Assembly: GCA_046351415.1 (NCBI GenBank)
Contig: JAXLYO010000001.1
Span: 248,001 to 312,000, forward strand
DNA length: 64,000 nt
Direction of reading: 5' to 3'
From: JABFRG01 sp046351415
GTDB taxonomy: Bacteria; Myxococcota_A; Polyangia; Polyangiales; Polyangiaceae
Shown: positions 24,497-32,095 of the stretch, one piece after another
How positions within the stretch are numbered: the stretch's first letter is position 1
Layout: each line of letters opens with the position of its first letter
Made by a program: the position numbers and the translations under genes
Notes under the pieces: model-generated
Seen by the model: the letters and a program-made list of their open reading frames with translations, nothing else
The model's database searches: none
What the model was told of the DNA's origin: nothing

Positions 24497-24712
24497 ATGA
24501 AGAATTCTCTGGTTCTCAGCGTTCGCCGCACCCGTACCTCGCTCCGCACCGACGTGAACACGGGGCCGTCGTGCGGTTCGCGTAGTCGCAACCAAAGCGG
24601 TGGCGGTTCGTACGGAGGTTACTCTGCCGGTATCGCGGCACCGCCTCCTCCTGCAGGCGGAAGCGATGTCGCCGTCGCGGTCGCGGGTCCGGGCCCGGCA
24701 GCGGCCTACTGA
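24497..24712 (+). CDS. Small Gly/Ser/Pro-rich peptide, candidate precursor, copy 1
   Basis: 71 residues starting MKNSLVLSVRRTRTSLRTDV, after AAGGAT about eight bases upstream. The N-terminal 25 residues are basic and Thr/Arg-rich. One Cys stands at residue 26 (GPSCGSRSRNQSG), followed by a Gly/Ser/Tyr stretch (GSYGGYSAGIAA), PPPP and a Val/Ala/Gly tail ending AAAY. The paralogue at 25138 is aligned without gaps over the first 55 codons; 18 codons differ and 15 of those changes are silent, which shows selection on the protein. No export signal or known domain. The layout (conserved leader, low-complexity variable end) recalls ribosomally made, modified peptide precursors, but no modifying enzyme lies in the window. 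Function unknown. Confidence 0.8.
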   Translation: MKNSLVLSVRRTRTSLRTDVNTGPSCGSRSRNQSGGGSYGGYSAGIAAPPPPAGGSDVAVAVAGPGPAAAY

Positions 24713-24755
24713 TTCGGCCGCCCGCGCTCTCGCGCGAGAAAGCGACCCTCCTACG

Positions 24756-24790
24756 AACGGGTCTGTGCATGTTGCACAGACCCGTTTTGC
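24756..24790 (+). terminator. Terminator after peptide gene 1, copy 2 of the hairpin
   Basis: AACGGGTCTGTGCA (24756-24769) and TGCACAGACCCGTT (24773-24786) form a perfect 14-bp stem with a TGT loop and the local T-rich end CGTTTTGC. The flank before it is also conserved between the two peptide copies. Confidence 0.88.
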
Positions 24791-24911
24791 ATTTTCCACG
24801 TGGTCGACCTCCGTGGCGCCCTGATGGGTGCGCGGTCATGGAGTTGGCGTCACCCTCGGACCCCGTGTGAACATGTATATGCATTGTGCACGTATGTGAG
24901 GTGCTCGAAAA

Positions 24912-25137
24912 CACGTACCTTGTCACCGATGTGGGGCTGTACCTGGACGAGATACGAATTGGCAGCGTTCGCGCCCAAAAAGTCGCAGGTCATGCCACTT
25001 TTTGCGAATCGCGCTCGCAACTTGTTGGAAAGATTGGAAGCGGACGCTGGCACGAGCGCTGCAATGATGGAGGTCAACGTCATCTGCCCCGCTGAGTAGC
25101 GGAGGGCCGCATCCATCTCCCATCGCAAGGATCCCCC
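24912..25137 (+). repeat. Leader region of peptide gene 2, repeat copy 2
   Basis: Second copy of the leader described at 24271-24496, offset by about 641 bases. The CCGCT/AGCGG hairpin is kept at 25089-25102 with a GAGT loop in place of GAGC. Between the previous terminator and this leader lie about 120 unique bases (24791-24911) with no gene. Confidence 0.6.
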
Positions 25138-25347
25138 ATGAAGAACTCTCTGGCTCTCACTGTTCGCCGTACCCGTACCTCGCTTCGCACCGACGTGAAC
25201 ACGGGCCCCTCTTGCGGTTCGCGCAGCCGCAACCAAAGCGGTAGCGGTTCATATGGTGGCTACTCTGCCGGTATCGCGGCACCGCCTCCTCCCGCGGGCG
25301 GTGGCGGCGCGGTCGCCGTCGGTGGTCAGAGCCCCGCGGCCTACTGA
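25138..25347 (+). CDS. Small Gly/Ser/Pro-rich peptide, candidate precursor, copy 2
   Basis: 69 residues starting MKNSLALTVRRTRTSLRTDV, with AAGGAT upstream as in copy 1. The first 55 residues differ from copy 1 at only three positions (Val6 to Ala, Ser8 to Thr, Gly36 to Ser). The C-terminal 15 residues diverge by substitution and length (GGGGAVAVGGQSPAAY), although both end AAY. The single Cys26 and the PPPP block are conserved. The gene arose by tandem duplication of the whole unit. What it is for is unknown; candidates are a modified-peptide precursor, a small secreted or surface peptide, or a regulatory peptide made with the ribosomal genes. Confidence 0.8.
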   Translation: MKNSLALTVRRTRTSLRTDVNTGPSCGSRSRNQSGSGSYGGYSAGIAAPPPPAGGGGAVAVGGQSPAAY

Positions 25348-25390
25348 GTCGGCTGCCCGCGCACTTGCGCGAGAAAGTGGCTCTCCTACG

Positions 25391-25425
25391 AACGGGTCTG
25401 TGCATGTTGCACAGGCCCGTTTTGC
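25391..25425 (+). terminator. Terminator after peptide gene 2, copy 3 of the hairpin
   Basis: AACGGGTCTGTGCA (25391-25404) and TGCACAGGCCCGTT (25408-25421) pair with one G-T pair around TGT, followed by TTGC. It closes the tandem array. Confidence 0.87.
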
Positions 25426-25588
25426 TATGACCCGGAGTCCCGACTTGCGCCCTACCTTCCTTCCGCAAATTGCAAAATTGCAGTGAGGTTGGAAAATGCT
25501 TGGCGCCGGCGGGATCGGTTCGGCGGGGAGTGCCTCGAACGGTCGCCAACGCTGCGTCGTTGGCGGGAAAAGGCTCGCCCGAGGCCCT

Positions 25589-26584
25589 ATGGTTGATCGT
25601 GAAGCCATGGAACGAAGCGGCGGCTACCGCGGACTGCGAGAGGTTCTATTTCGACGCCGCGCGCGTCTCGAGAGGCGCGCGCTGTTCCTCCAGCGGGAAC
25701 TCGCGCCGGTCTTTCGCCGCCGTCGACAAAGCGCGAGCTTCGGAAAGACGCTCACTATCTTCAGCGTGGCGTCCTTCGTGGCTGCAGGCATCTCCGGGCT
25801 CCTAGGTATGCCTGAAGGAAATATGTCGGCTTTCGCCGTTCCTCCCCTCGTTCTCGCCTTTCCTGCGGCCTTCGTGGTGTCGCGGGGGCTTTCGTTCTTG
25901 CGTCGACGCGAGGTCGTGCCGCTCCCCAACCTCCCTGCGCTGGAAGGGTCGGACGATCAATCGATGTTCGACTTGGACATGGCCGAAGCGGAGCTCGATG
26001 CGTACGCGCGTAAGCATGAACGTGGGCTCGAGTGGAGTCTCATAGGCCTCGGATGGACCCTGCCTTTGACGATCCACTATGGCGTCGCGCTCTGCGGCAA
26101 CGGTACGAGAGCATTCGGCGTTTGGATTGCGCTGTCGACCTTGATGTCACTCCAGAGCCACATCACGCTCGCCTTCCAGAGTCGTCGCTTCGCGCGCCTC
26201 CTCGCGGAGGACGCGAAGATGAACGTTCACTTCGAGTGGTTTCGAGCTCTTGCGCTCACGACCTTGGTCGCAAGTATTCCGTGGGCGCTCCTCGCGGCGG
26301 TACCCACGATCATCACGGCGATCACGGGGCTCCTGTTCGTACCCGCGATGTACATCCTGGCGAAGCGGCGGGCGACGAGGGAGCACGCGCTCGTGAACGC
26401 GACCATCGCCCTCGCGCACGCCGAAGGGGAAGACGACGTACGCGCACCGCTCGCCGTGAGCAGCGCACCCGTTCGTATCGAACTTTCAGGTGCGAACAGC
26501 GCGTTTCCGCCCGCGCGCGCCGAAGAAGAAGATGCCGACCGCGGCAGCGAGAATGACCGCGCCGCCGGACACAAGACGGCGTGA
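25589..26584 (+). CDS. Hypothetical membrane protein
   Basis: 331 residues from the ATG at 25589 (GAGG five bases upstream); an ATG at 25607 is possible. A very basic N-terminus (RRRARLERR) precedes four hydrophobic segments in two pairs: about FGKTLTIFSVASFVAAGISG and AVPPLVLAFPAAFVVS, then a soluble loop, then segments around LIGLGWTLPLTIHYGVAL and ALTTLVASIPWALLAAV with a further one. The polar C-terminal 33 residues are antisense to the end of the convergent TPR gene and have little character. No family recognised. Confidence 0.6.
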   Translation: MVDREAMERSGGYRGLREVLFRRRARLERRALFLQRELAPVFRRRRQSASFGKTLTIFSVASFVAAGISGLLGMPEGNMSAFAVPPLVLAFPAAFVVSRGLSFLRRREVVPLPNLPALEGSDDQSMFDLDMAEAELDAYARKHERGLEWSLIGLGWTLPLTIHYGVALCGNGTRAFGVWIALSTLMSLQSHITLAFQSRRFARLLAEDAKMNVHFEWFRALALTTLVASIPWALLAAVPTIITAITGLLFVPAMYILAKRRATREHALVNATIALAHAEGEDDVRAPLAVSSAPVRIELSGANSAFPPARAEEEDADRGSENDRAAGHKTA

Positions 26585-27997
26585 TTTTTCGGCCTTCGTA
26601 TCGACGACGGCCTCGAGTTTGGAGAGTTCGTTCCGCGCCTTCGCATGGGTCGGGTCGAGCGCGAGTGCACGACGAAACGCTTCTTCGTCGGCGACGCCTC
26701 GCGAAAGGAGCTCTTTGCCCTCGAGGTAGGCGATTCCGCTTTCGATTTGCGCCTTTCGCTGGTCCTTGGGCTCGAGCCGCGCGGCCTTCCGGTAGAGCGA
26801 AAGGGCTTGTGGGAGATCCTTGTCTTCGAGGGAGTCGGCGAGGGCGATGTAGGCAGGAATCATCTCGCTACGACGATCGAGAAGAGGCTGTCTCGCGAGC
26901 GCCTTGTCGAAGGCTTGCGTGGCTTCGAGGAGCTTGTGTTCCTTTTCGAGCTTGAGTCCCTCGTCGAGCAACTCGTACACCTCCTGGAGACGGACCTTGT
27001 CGAACGCGAGAAAGAGCTCTTTGGCGACTTGGTCCGCAGACCAACCTTCGGGCGTAGGCTTTCCGGTCAAATTCGTGTAGGCCTCACGCAGTTTCCATAG
27101 GCCGTCGCCACCATACATCGAGAGGGCTTCGCGCGCTGCGGCTCGTACCTGTGCGCGATCCGTGTTTACGAAGCTCAAGATGACGGCGAGCGCTTCGACG
27201 TCGTGGATGGTGCCGTAGGCACGCAAGACGTCGCAGAGGACGGTGCTGCTCTTCACTTGCGCTGCGTCGCCGGCGGTCTTCTTGCCGAGCGCCTCGAGCT
27301 GTAGGTGCGCCCAACGCCTGGTTTCAGGGGAGCTCCGGCGCGCTTCGATGAGGGCAGGGACGAACGCTTCTCCGACCTTCGGAACTTGGCGGGTGATCTC
27401 GGGGCGGAAAACGCCGCCGTGGTCGTTCAAGATCGCCACGAGCTCGCGGGTCGACGCCGTGGTTGCGATATGGGCGAGGGAGCGGATGAGGACGGCCGTC
27501 GTGAGCGTCGCTTTGTAAGCGGCGCTGTTCTGAGAACGTAACCGCAGGAGTGCTTCGACGAGCCCACCTTCTTCTCGTGGCTCACCCTCGTTTTGTTCTT
27601 TGACTTCACGGATGACCGCGCTCACGCCGCCCACATGGCGCGCGAGGGCGAGCTTCGTGTGAATGGCGGACAGCGCATTGGCGCCGAGGTCGGTGACTTC
27701 CTTCACCGCCGCTTTGCGCGAAGCTTCCGGACCGCTCAACACCTTGGCGAGCATCCCCTCGAGTTCGTCGACGGGCATGGAAAGAGAAGCCGTGGCGGCT
27801 GCGGTGCTCGCGGCGTTGGAGGCGGTCGCGATGCCGGCGGTCGGGGCGACGGGATCGTCGGCGCGCGCCAGCGAGGGCACCATCACCACCGCGGACGCGA
27901 GTGCGAGCACCGTATACAGCGAGCGCCTCGTGGGCGTCGTCGAACGATTCATTCTCTTCGGAACGCTCGTCGGCTCGCGGTTCATCCCGTGTTCCAT
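26486..27997 (-). CDS. TPR/HEAT-repeat protein with signal peptide and C-terminal membrane anchor
   Basis: 503 residues. A basic N-terminus and hydrophobic stretch (VLALASAVVMVPSLARADD) form a signal peptide cleaved after about residue 46, or a start anchor. Helical repeats follow: HEAT-like in the first half (AVIREVKEQ, AAREALSMYGGDGLWKL) and TPR-like in the second (LLEATQAFDKALARQP, LPQALSLYRKAARLEP, ADEEAFRRALALDPTHAKARNEL). One membrane segment (GGAVILAAAVGIFFFGA) stands six residues from a basic end. Helical repeats suggest a periplasmic scaffold. It lies 21 bases downstream of the acylphosphatase gene on the same strand, so they may be co-transcribed. Its last 99 bases overlap the convergent membrane-protein gene. 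Confidence 0.75.
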   Translation of the reverse strand: MEHGMNREPTSVPKRMNRSTTPTRRSLYTVLALASAVVMVPSLARADDPVAPTAGIATASNAASTAAATASLSMPVDELEGMLAKVLSGPEASRKAAVKEVTDLGANALSAIHTKLALARHVGGVSAVIREVKEQNEGEPREEGGLVEALLRLRSQNSAAYKATLTTAVLIRSLAHIATTASTRELVAILNDHGGVFRPEITRQVPKVGEAFVPALIEARRSSPETRRWAHLQLEALGKKTAGDAAQVKSSTVLCDVLRAYGTIHDVEALAVILSFVNTDRAQVRAAAREALSMYGGDGLWKLREAYTNLTGKPTPEGWSADQVAKELFLAFDKVRLQEVYELLDEGLKLEKEHKLLEATQAFDKALARQPLLDRRSEMIPAYIALADSLEDKDLPQALSLYRKAARLEPKDQRKAQIESGIAYLEGKELLSRGVADEEAFRRALALDPTHAKARNELSKLEAVVDTKAEKSRRLVSGGAVILAAAVGIFFFGARGRKRAVRT

Positions 27998-28018
27998 CGG
28001 CGAGCAACGATAGGGCGG

Positions 28019-28297
28019 TTAGTCGATGATGGCGAATTCGTAGTATTCGCCGGTGTAGCCTCGCCAACGAACGTCGACGCTATCGACGCGTGCTGCAGAT
28101 GGGCCGTGGTTCGCCCAACTGGTGAGCTCACGAATCGAATCTTCTTCGCCCTCCGCGACCATTTCGACGCTGCCATCCGTACGGTTCTTGACCCAACCCG
28201 AAAGACCGAGGCGACGAGCTTCACGTTGCGTTGCCGCGCGAAAGAAGACGCCTTGCACTCGACCCCGGACGATCAGTTCGACTCGCTTATTCGCCAT
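28019..28297 (-). CDS. acyP: Acylphosphatase
   Basis: A 92-residue enzyme that hydrolyses acyl phosphates. The two catalytic residues are visible: Arg in the phosphate cradle GRVQGVFFR and Asn in GWVKNRTDGSVE. The helix ATQREARRLGL between them and the strand EMVAEGEED complete the ferredoxin-like fold. Family length is about 90. First gene of a probable two-gene unit with the TPR/HEAT protein; it is divergent from lpxC across about 140 bases. Confidence 0.93.
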   Translation of the reverse strand: MANKRVELIVRGRVQGVFFRAATQREARRLGLSGWVKNRTDGSVEMVAEGEEDSIRELTSWANHGPSAARVDSVDVRWRGYTGEYYEFAIID

Positions 28298-28436
28298 GAC
28301 GTTGCTGCCTCAGCATAATCGCTATCCTCCTGAAAGGACTACTGTCTTGATACCCCGTATGCAAGTGGCTACGGCTAAGTCGCACAGATGAGCACTCGCC
28401 GGAAAGAGGGCTCCGCAGTAATGTCCGAAATTGACC

Positions 28437-29243
28437 ATGGAACTGTCAGGCATCGGACTTTTTGGGGGAAAAGCGTGCACTGTACGCCTTCGCCGGGTTC
28501 CCGGGCCGAGTGGTTTCGAGTGGCAGCCGGAGGGGGCTCGTGGTGCCCTATCGTTCGTCCCGCTTTCGGAGCTTTCTGCGGAAGCGAGCCTTCTTTCGAC
28601 GCGGGTTTCGCGCGGCACTTTTCGGCTCCAGACCGTGGAGCACTGCTTTGCTGCACTCGCGGCATTCGGTGCCTACGAAGGCTTGCGCCTCGAAGTCTCG
28701 GGGACGGAGATGCCCCTTCTCGACGGGACCGCGCGCCTCTGGTCACAAGCGCTCGTCGACCTCGGTTTCTCTCCTTCGCCTCCGCCGTTTCGCATCGATG
28801 CCCCGTTCGACTACGAGGTGGGGGGGTCGAGGTATTCGTTCCGGCCCTCGGATCGCGTGAAGGTGACGTGCGCGCTGCGTACAGACGACCTCCGGCTCGC
28901 GACCGAAGCCTCGTGGTCTGGTGACGCACTCGATTTCCACGAGCGCATCGCCGGTGCACGCACGTTTGCGTTCGCGCGTGACCTCGAAAACTACGCACGG
29001 CTGGGCGCCTCGGCCCACGTCGACCCGTCCAACGTGATCGTCGTCGGCGACACGATTCATTGCGCGGGAAGGCCATTTGAGCCAGACGAACCCGTGCGTC
29101 ACAAGTTGCTCGACCTCATCGGGGACATGTTTGCGCATGGTGGTCCGCCCATCGGCGACGTGCATGTCATTGCGCCCGGTCACAGTCGCACGCACGCTGC
29201 GCTCGACTTTGGCAAAGCGACGGCCAAGATAAGGAAGCGATGA
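28437..29243 (+). CDS. lpxC: UDP-3-O-acyl-N-acetylglucosamine deacetylase (LpxC-like)
   Basis: Catalyses the committed step of lipid A synthesis in the cytoplasm. Zinc ligands and catalytic His are all placed as in LpxC: H69 (LQTVEHC), H222 and D226 (HKLLDLIGD), H249 (PGHSRTH); the 27-residue spacing from H222 to H249 equals that of E. coli. EMPLLDGTA corresponds to the conserved ExPIxDGSA. At 268 residues it is shorter than usual (about 305). The N-terminus starts right at the first glycine motif because a stop lies just upstream (28419), leaving only a TTG at 28431 as an alternative start. The usual GLHTG reads GLFGG. Probably functional, possibly a divergent form. It overlaps the next gene by 4 nt. 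Confidence 0.85.
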   Translation: MELSGIGLFGGKACTVRLRRVPGPSGFEWQPEGARGALSFVPLSELSAEASLLSTRVSRGTFRLQTVEHCFAALAAFGAYEGLRLEVSGTEMPLLDGTARLWSQALVDLGFSPSPPPFRIDAPFDYEVGGSRYSFRPSDRVKVTCALRTDDLRLATEASWSGDALDFHERIAGARTFAFARDLENYARLGASAHVDPSNVIVVGDTIHCAGRPFEPDEPVRHKLLDLIGDMFAHGGPPIGDVHVIAPGHSRTHAALDFGKATAKIRKR

Positions 29244-30841
29244 CTTCGAGATTCCTGCTTTGGCTTGGGGCTGCCTGTGCTTCATGGGCAATCGTGCCGC
29301 TTGGCGGGTGCAGTTCTTCACCTGCACCCGTCGCCCAGAAGCCTTCGAACGATGCGGGCACCCCAGACACCTGTGACAAAGCGAAGCGCACGTGTGAAGG
29401 TGACTCCGTCCGAGAGTGCATCCAAGGTGCGAATGGTCGCTACGAGACCCGACTCCGCGCCTGCGCGGACGAAGCGGAAAACGCGGTGTGCCGCGAAGGC
29501 GCGTGCGTGTCTCCCACCGATGCGCAACTCGTGCAGGCAGGGCGCATCGACGCCATGCTCGACCAGCTCTCGAAGGTCACGGGCTACCCATTTCCCATCG
29601 ACTACACGAGCTTGAAAACCGAAGCTCGACGCGAGCTCTTTCATGCCGACGGGTCGGACCGCGCGTTCTTTCAGGCGACCTATCGCGCCTTTCTCGGTGT
29701 GCCGCAGGGCCACCAATCGTTCGTCGCGGACAACGTATGCGGTAAGGCCATTCCATACGCTTCGACCTCACGTTTCGGTGTCTGTGGCCGACCCGGTGAT
29801 GGCGGCAACTCCGTCGTCGTGACCTTGGCGCGGGGCGGGAACAAGCTCGGCATCGCGCCCGGTGATCGCGTCACGAAGGTCGAACTGCCGGTGGGCACAG
29901 GGGAGGCGGCCGCGGTCCTCGAGGGACCAACCCTCCTCGCGTTCTCGGCGCGAGCACTCAAGTGCGGCGCGAGTCACGTCTCCGCTTCGTTCACGCAAAC
30001 CGAAGCGGCGGCGAGCTTCTTCGGTGTCGTTCCCGCTTCGGCGAAGTTGACCATCCTGTCGCCCACTGGAGAGAGTCGTATCGTCGTCATTCCTGCGGAA
30101 GCCGACGCTCAGTGGACGAGCTGTTCCGACCCGCTCGGTCGGGACCTGAAAGTGGTGGCCGAAGCGCGCACGCTCGCAGACGGTACTGCGGTCATTCGCA
30201 TTCCGGCCTTTACGCCCTTCGACGAGCAGCTGCCCGCAAACCCCACGCTGGAACAATACGACGACTTTCGGCAGCGCTTCGAAGATCGCATCTACGCCGA
30301 GTTCGTGAAGGTGCAGAACGCACCTCGCCTCGTGTGGGACCTTCGCAGCAATGGCGGAGGTATGACGGCTGTCGGCCTTGCGATCCTCGCAGGTATGCCC
30401 GGCGCAACCGGTCAGGTTTCTACCTATTGCAATGCGCGGGTTCCGAAGAGCGACCCTCCGACGTTCTCGTCGCAGAAGTATGCCGAGTACGCGCTCGTGC
30501 CAGGCGGTCGCTTCGCCTACGCGGGGAAGGTCGCGATGCTCGTCGACGGTTTCAACTACAGCGCCGCCGACTACACGCCGTACTTCGCGAAGAATGCGAC
30601 GCAAGTGAAGCTCGTTGGAAGCCCCACCGCGGGGGCTTTCGGTGGGGCGGGCTTGTTCTTTCGCTCGCCAGGCCTCCCTGCGTTCACGGTGTACTACGAC
30701 AACAACAAATGTATGGATAGTGCAGGTAATCCGCTCGAAGGGAAGTCTGTCGAACCCCACATCCTCGTCGAATACGATCCGATCGACCTCGCAGCGGGCA
30801 AGGACACGGTTCTCGAGCGCGCCTTGGTCGAGCTCAAATAG
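29240..30841 (+). CDS. Lipoprotein with S41 (C-terminal-processing-like) peptidase domain
   Basis: 533 residues, signal peptide with lipobox PLGGC (Cys24). A short Cys-rich segment (about 44-90, TCDKAKRTCEGD...CREGACV) precedes a PDZ-like region (NKLGIAPGDRVTKV) and an S41-type core: LVWDLRSNGGG (about 370), AMLVDGFNYSAADY with the probable catalytic Ser, and LVGSPTAGAFGG. The family cuts C-terminal regions of periplasmic proteins. The usual catalytic Lys is not obvious, so it may be inactive or of a variant subgroup. Starts inside the lpxC stop codon (ATGA), so translation is coupled to lpxC. Its end overlaps the convergent gene by 8 bases. Confidence 0.78.
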   Translation: MTSRFLLWLGAACASWAIVPLGGCSSSPAPVAQKPSNDAGTPDTCDKAKRTCEGDSVRECIQGANGRYETRLRACADEAENAVCREGACVSPTDAQLVQAGRIDAMLDQLSKVTGYPFPIDYTSLKTEARRELFHADGSDRAFFQATYRAFLGVPQGHQSFVADNVCGKAIPYASTSRFGVCGRPGDGGNSVVVTLARGGNKLGIAPGDRVTKVELPVGTGEAAAVLEGPTLLAFSARALKCGASHVSASFTQTEAAASFFGVVPASAKLTILSPTGESRIVVIPAEADAQWTSCSDPLGRDLKVVAEARTLADGTAVIRIPAFTPFDEQLPANPTLEQYDDFRQRFEDRIYAEFVKVQNAPRLVWDLRSNGGGMTAVGLAILAGMPGATGQVSTYCNARVPKSDPPTFSSQKYAEYALVPGGRFAYAGKVAMLVDGFNYSAADYTPYFAKNATQVKLVGSPTAGAFGGAGLFFRSPGLPAFTVYYDNNKCMDSAGNPLEGKSVEPHILVEYDPIDLAAGKDTVLERALVELK

Positions 30842-31988
30842 ACCGAGGGGGGCGCAGGCCCAATCCCTCGAGCAGCGACGGCCATTCGACGGCGCCCACC
30901 AGATAAGCCGGTGGTCCGCTTTTCCGAGTATGGTCGGCAAGGTCGACGAAATGCGCGCCGAGGCTGAAGGTCCTTCCACTCGGGAAGTGGAGCTGCAGCG
31001 TGGATTGACGATACGTGGTGCCCTTGACCGTACTCACCCATAGCGTCGGCTCGACGCGCATGGTCGCGAGCGGGGCGGCATCGAGCTGCTTTGGCCCTCT
31101 CGCGATACGGAGGACACCGCGTTCGATGAAGAGCTGGGTCCGGTAAGTCCTTCGTAGCGCGAAAAGAGCGGTGGCCACGAGGACGATTGCGCCTCCTGCG
31201 ATCGCGATCGCGACGGCAGTCTCTGCGGAGAGCGCATGCTCGTGCACCCCGATGAAGAGGCTCATGGCAGCGCCATAGAGCCCAAGAAAGCCTCCAGCGA
31301 GCGCGATCCCACGGAGGAAGTACGAGGACTGCATCTCGGGGCCGCTCGGATTGGGCTCGAGCTCCACCTCGAGCCACGGTGCGACGGCTCGAGCAGGGAC
31401 GGGCGCCTCTTGGACGTATCCGGGCTCACGGTAGCCGTGAACGATGGGTTCTTCGGGCGCTCGTGGAGGCGGAGCGAGCGCGGCGAGTCTCGCAGAGATG
31501 GCCGTGTGGAGCTGAACGAATGCGTCGCCCTTCAGCCAGACGTCACACGCCGCGGCAAGAGGCTCGCGGTAGCTTCCGGGGTGGCGGAAGACGAACGTCT
31601 CTCCGCCTACCGCAAGCGTCGAATCTAGCGTCGTGAGGTAGAGGACCGAGCCCTTGACGCCGACGTAGGGCTGCAGCCACTTGGCGTAGCTTTGGGTTGC
31701 CCCCTGTAGAGAGAAGTGGCGAACGCGGTCGCGGCTCTCGAGGGTCAACGTGCTTTGGGTGAGGGTCAGCGTTCCTCGAGCCGGCTGAACCAAAATGAAC
31801 GCGAGGATGAACGCCGTCAGTGCACCGAGCCAGAGCGAGAAACCAGCGTTCTTCTGCGTGACGTCCCATTGCCGGAGCAAGACGAACACGCCGACGGCGC
31901 AAAAGGCGACGAGGACCGCGATGACTGTCGCCAAGACCTTTCTCGAGGTCGTCGCAGCGCAATGGCACTCGAACGTTTGCGTCTTCAT
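30834..31988 (-). CDS. Hypothetical membrane protein with two membrane hairpins
   Basis: 384 residues with two similar halves. Each half has a pair of membrane segments followed by a soluble domain with a strand-rich PH-like pattern: segments about 18-65 then TLTLTQSTLTLESRDRVRHF, and about 225-275 then RTYRTQLFIERGVLRIARG. An ECHCA motif stands at the N-terminus. The central linker is Pro-rich. Resembles bacterial PH-domain-like membrane proteins in layout only. Function unknown. Confidence 0.65.
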   Translation of the reverse strand: MKTQTFECHCAATTSRKVLATVIAVLVAFCAVGVFVLLRQWDVTQKNAGFSLWLGALTAFILAFILVQPARGTLTLTQSTLTLESRDRVRHFSLQGATQSYAKWLQPYVGVKGSVLYLTTLDSTLAVGGETFVFRHPGSYREPLAAACDVWLKGDAFVQLHTAISARLAALAPPPRAPEEPIVHGYREPGYVQEAPVPARAVAPWLEVELEPNPSGPEMQSSYFLRGIALAGGFLGLYGAAMSLFIGVHEHALSAETAVAIAIAGGAIVLVATALFALRRTYRTQLFIERGVLRIARGPKQLDAAPLATMRVEPTLWVSTVKGTTYRQSTLQLHFPSGRTFSLGAHFVDLADHTRKSGPPAYLVGAVEWPSLLEGLGLRPPRSI

Positions 31989-32095
31989 CTCCGCCTACTC
32001 TCCGTGTACGACGGATGAAGGCGCGCGTTCCATCCAGACAATCGGTCCTCCGAGGTCCGGTTTCCTGTCACTGCATGCCAAGGTCACGGAATGAC

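Noticed and set aside
24800..25099. Possible 99-codon gene before peptide copy 2
   Set aside because: Its counterpart before copy 1 has a different frame end, and changes between copies are spread evenly over codon positions. It behaves as untranslated leader.
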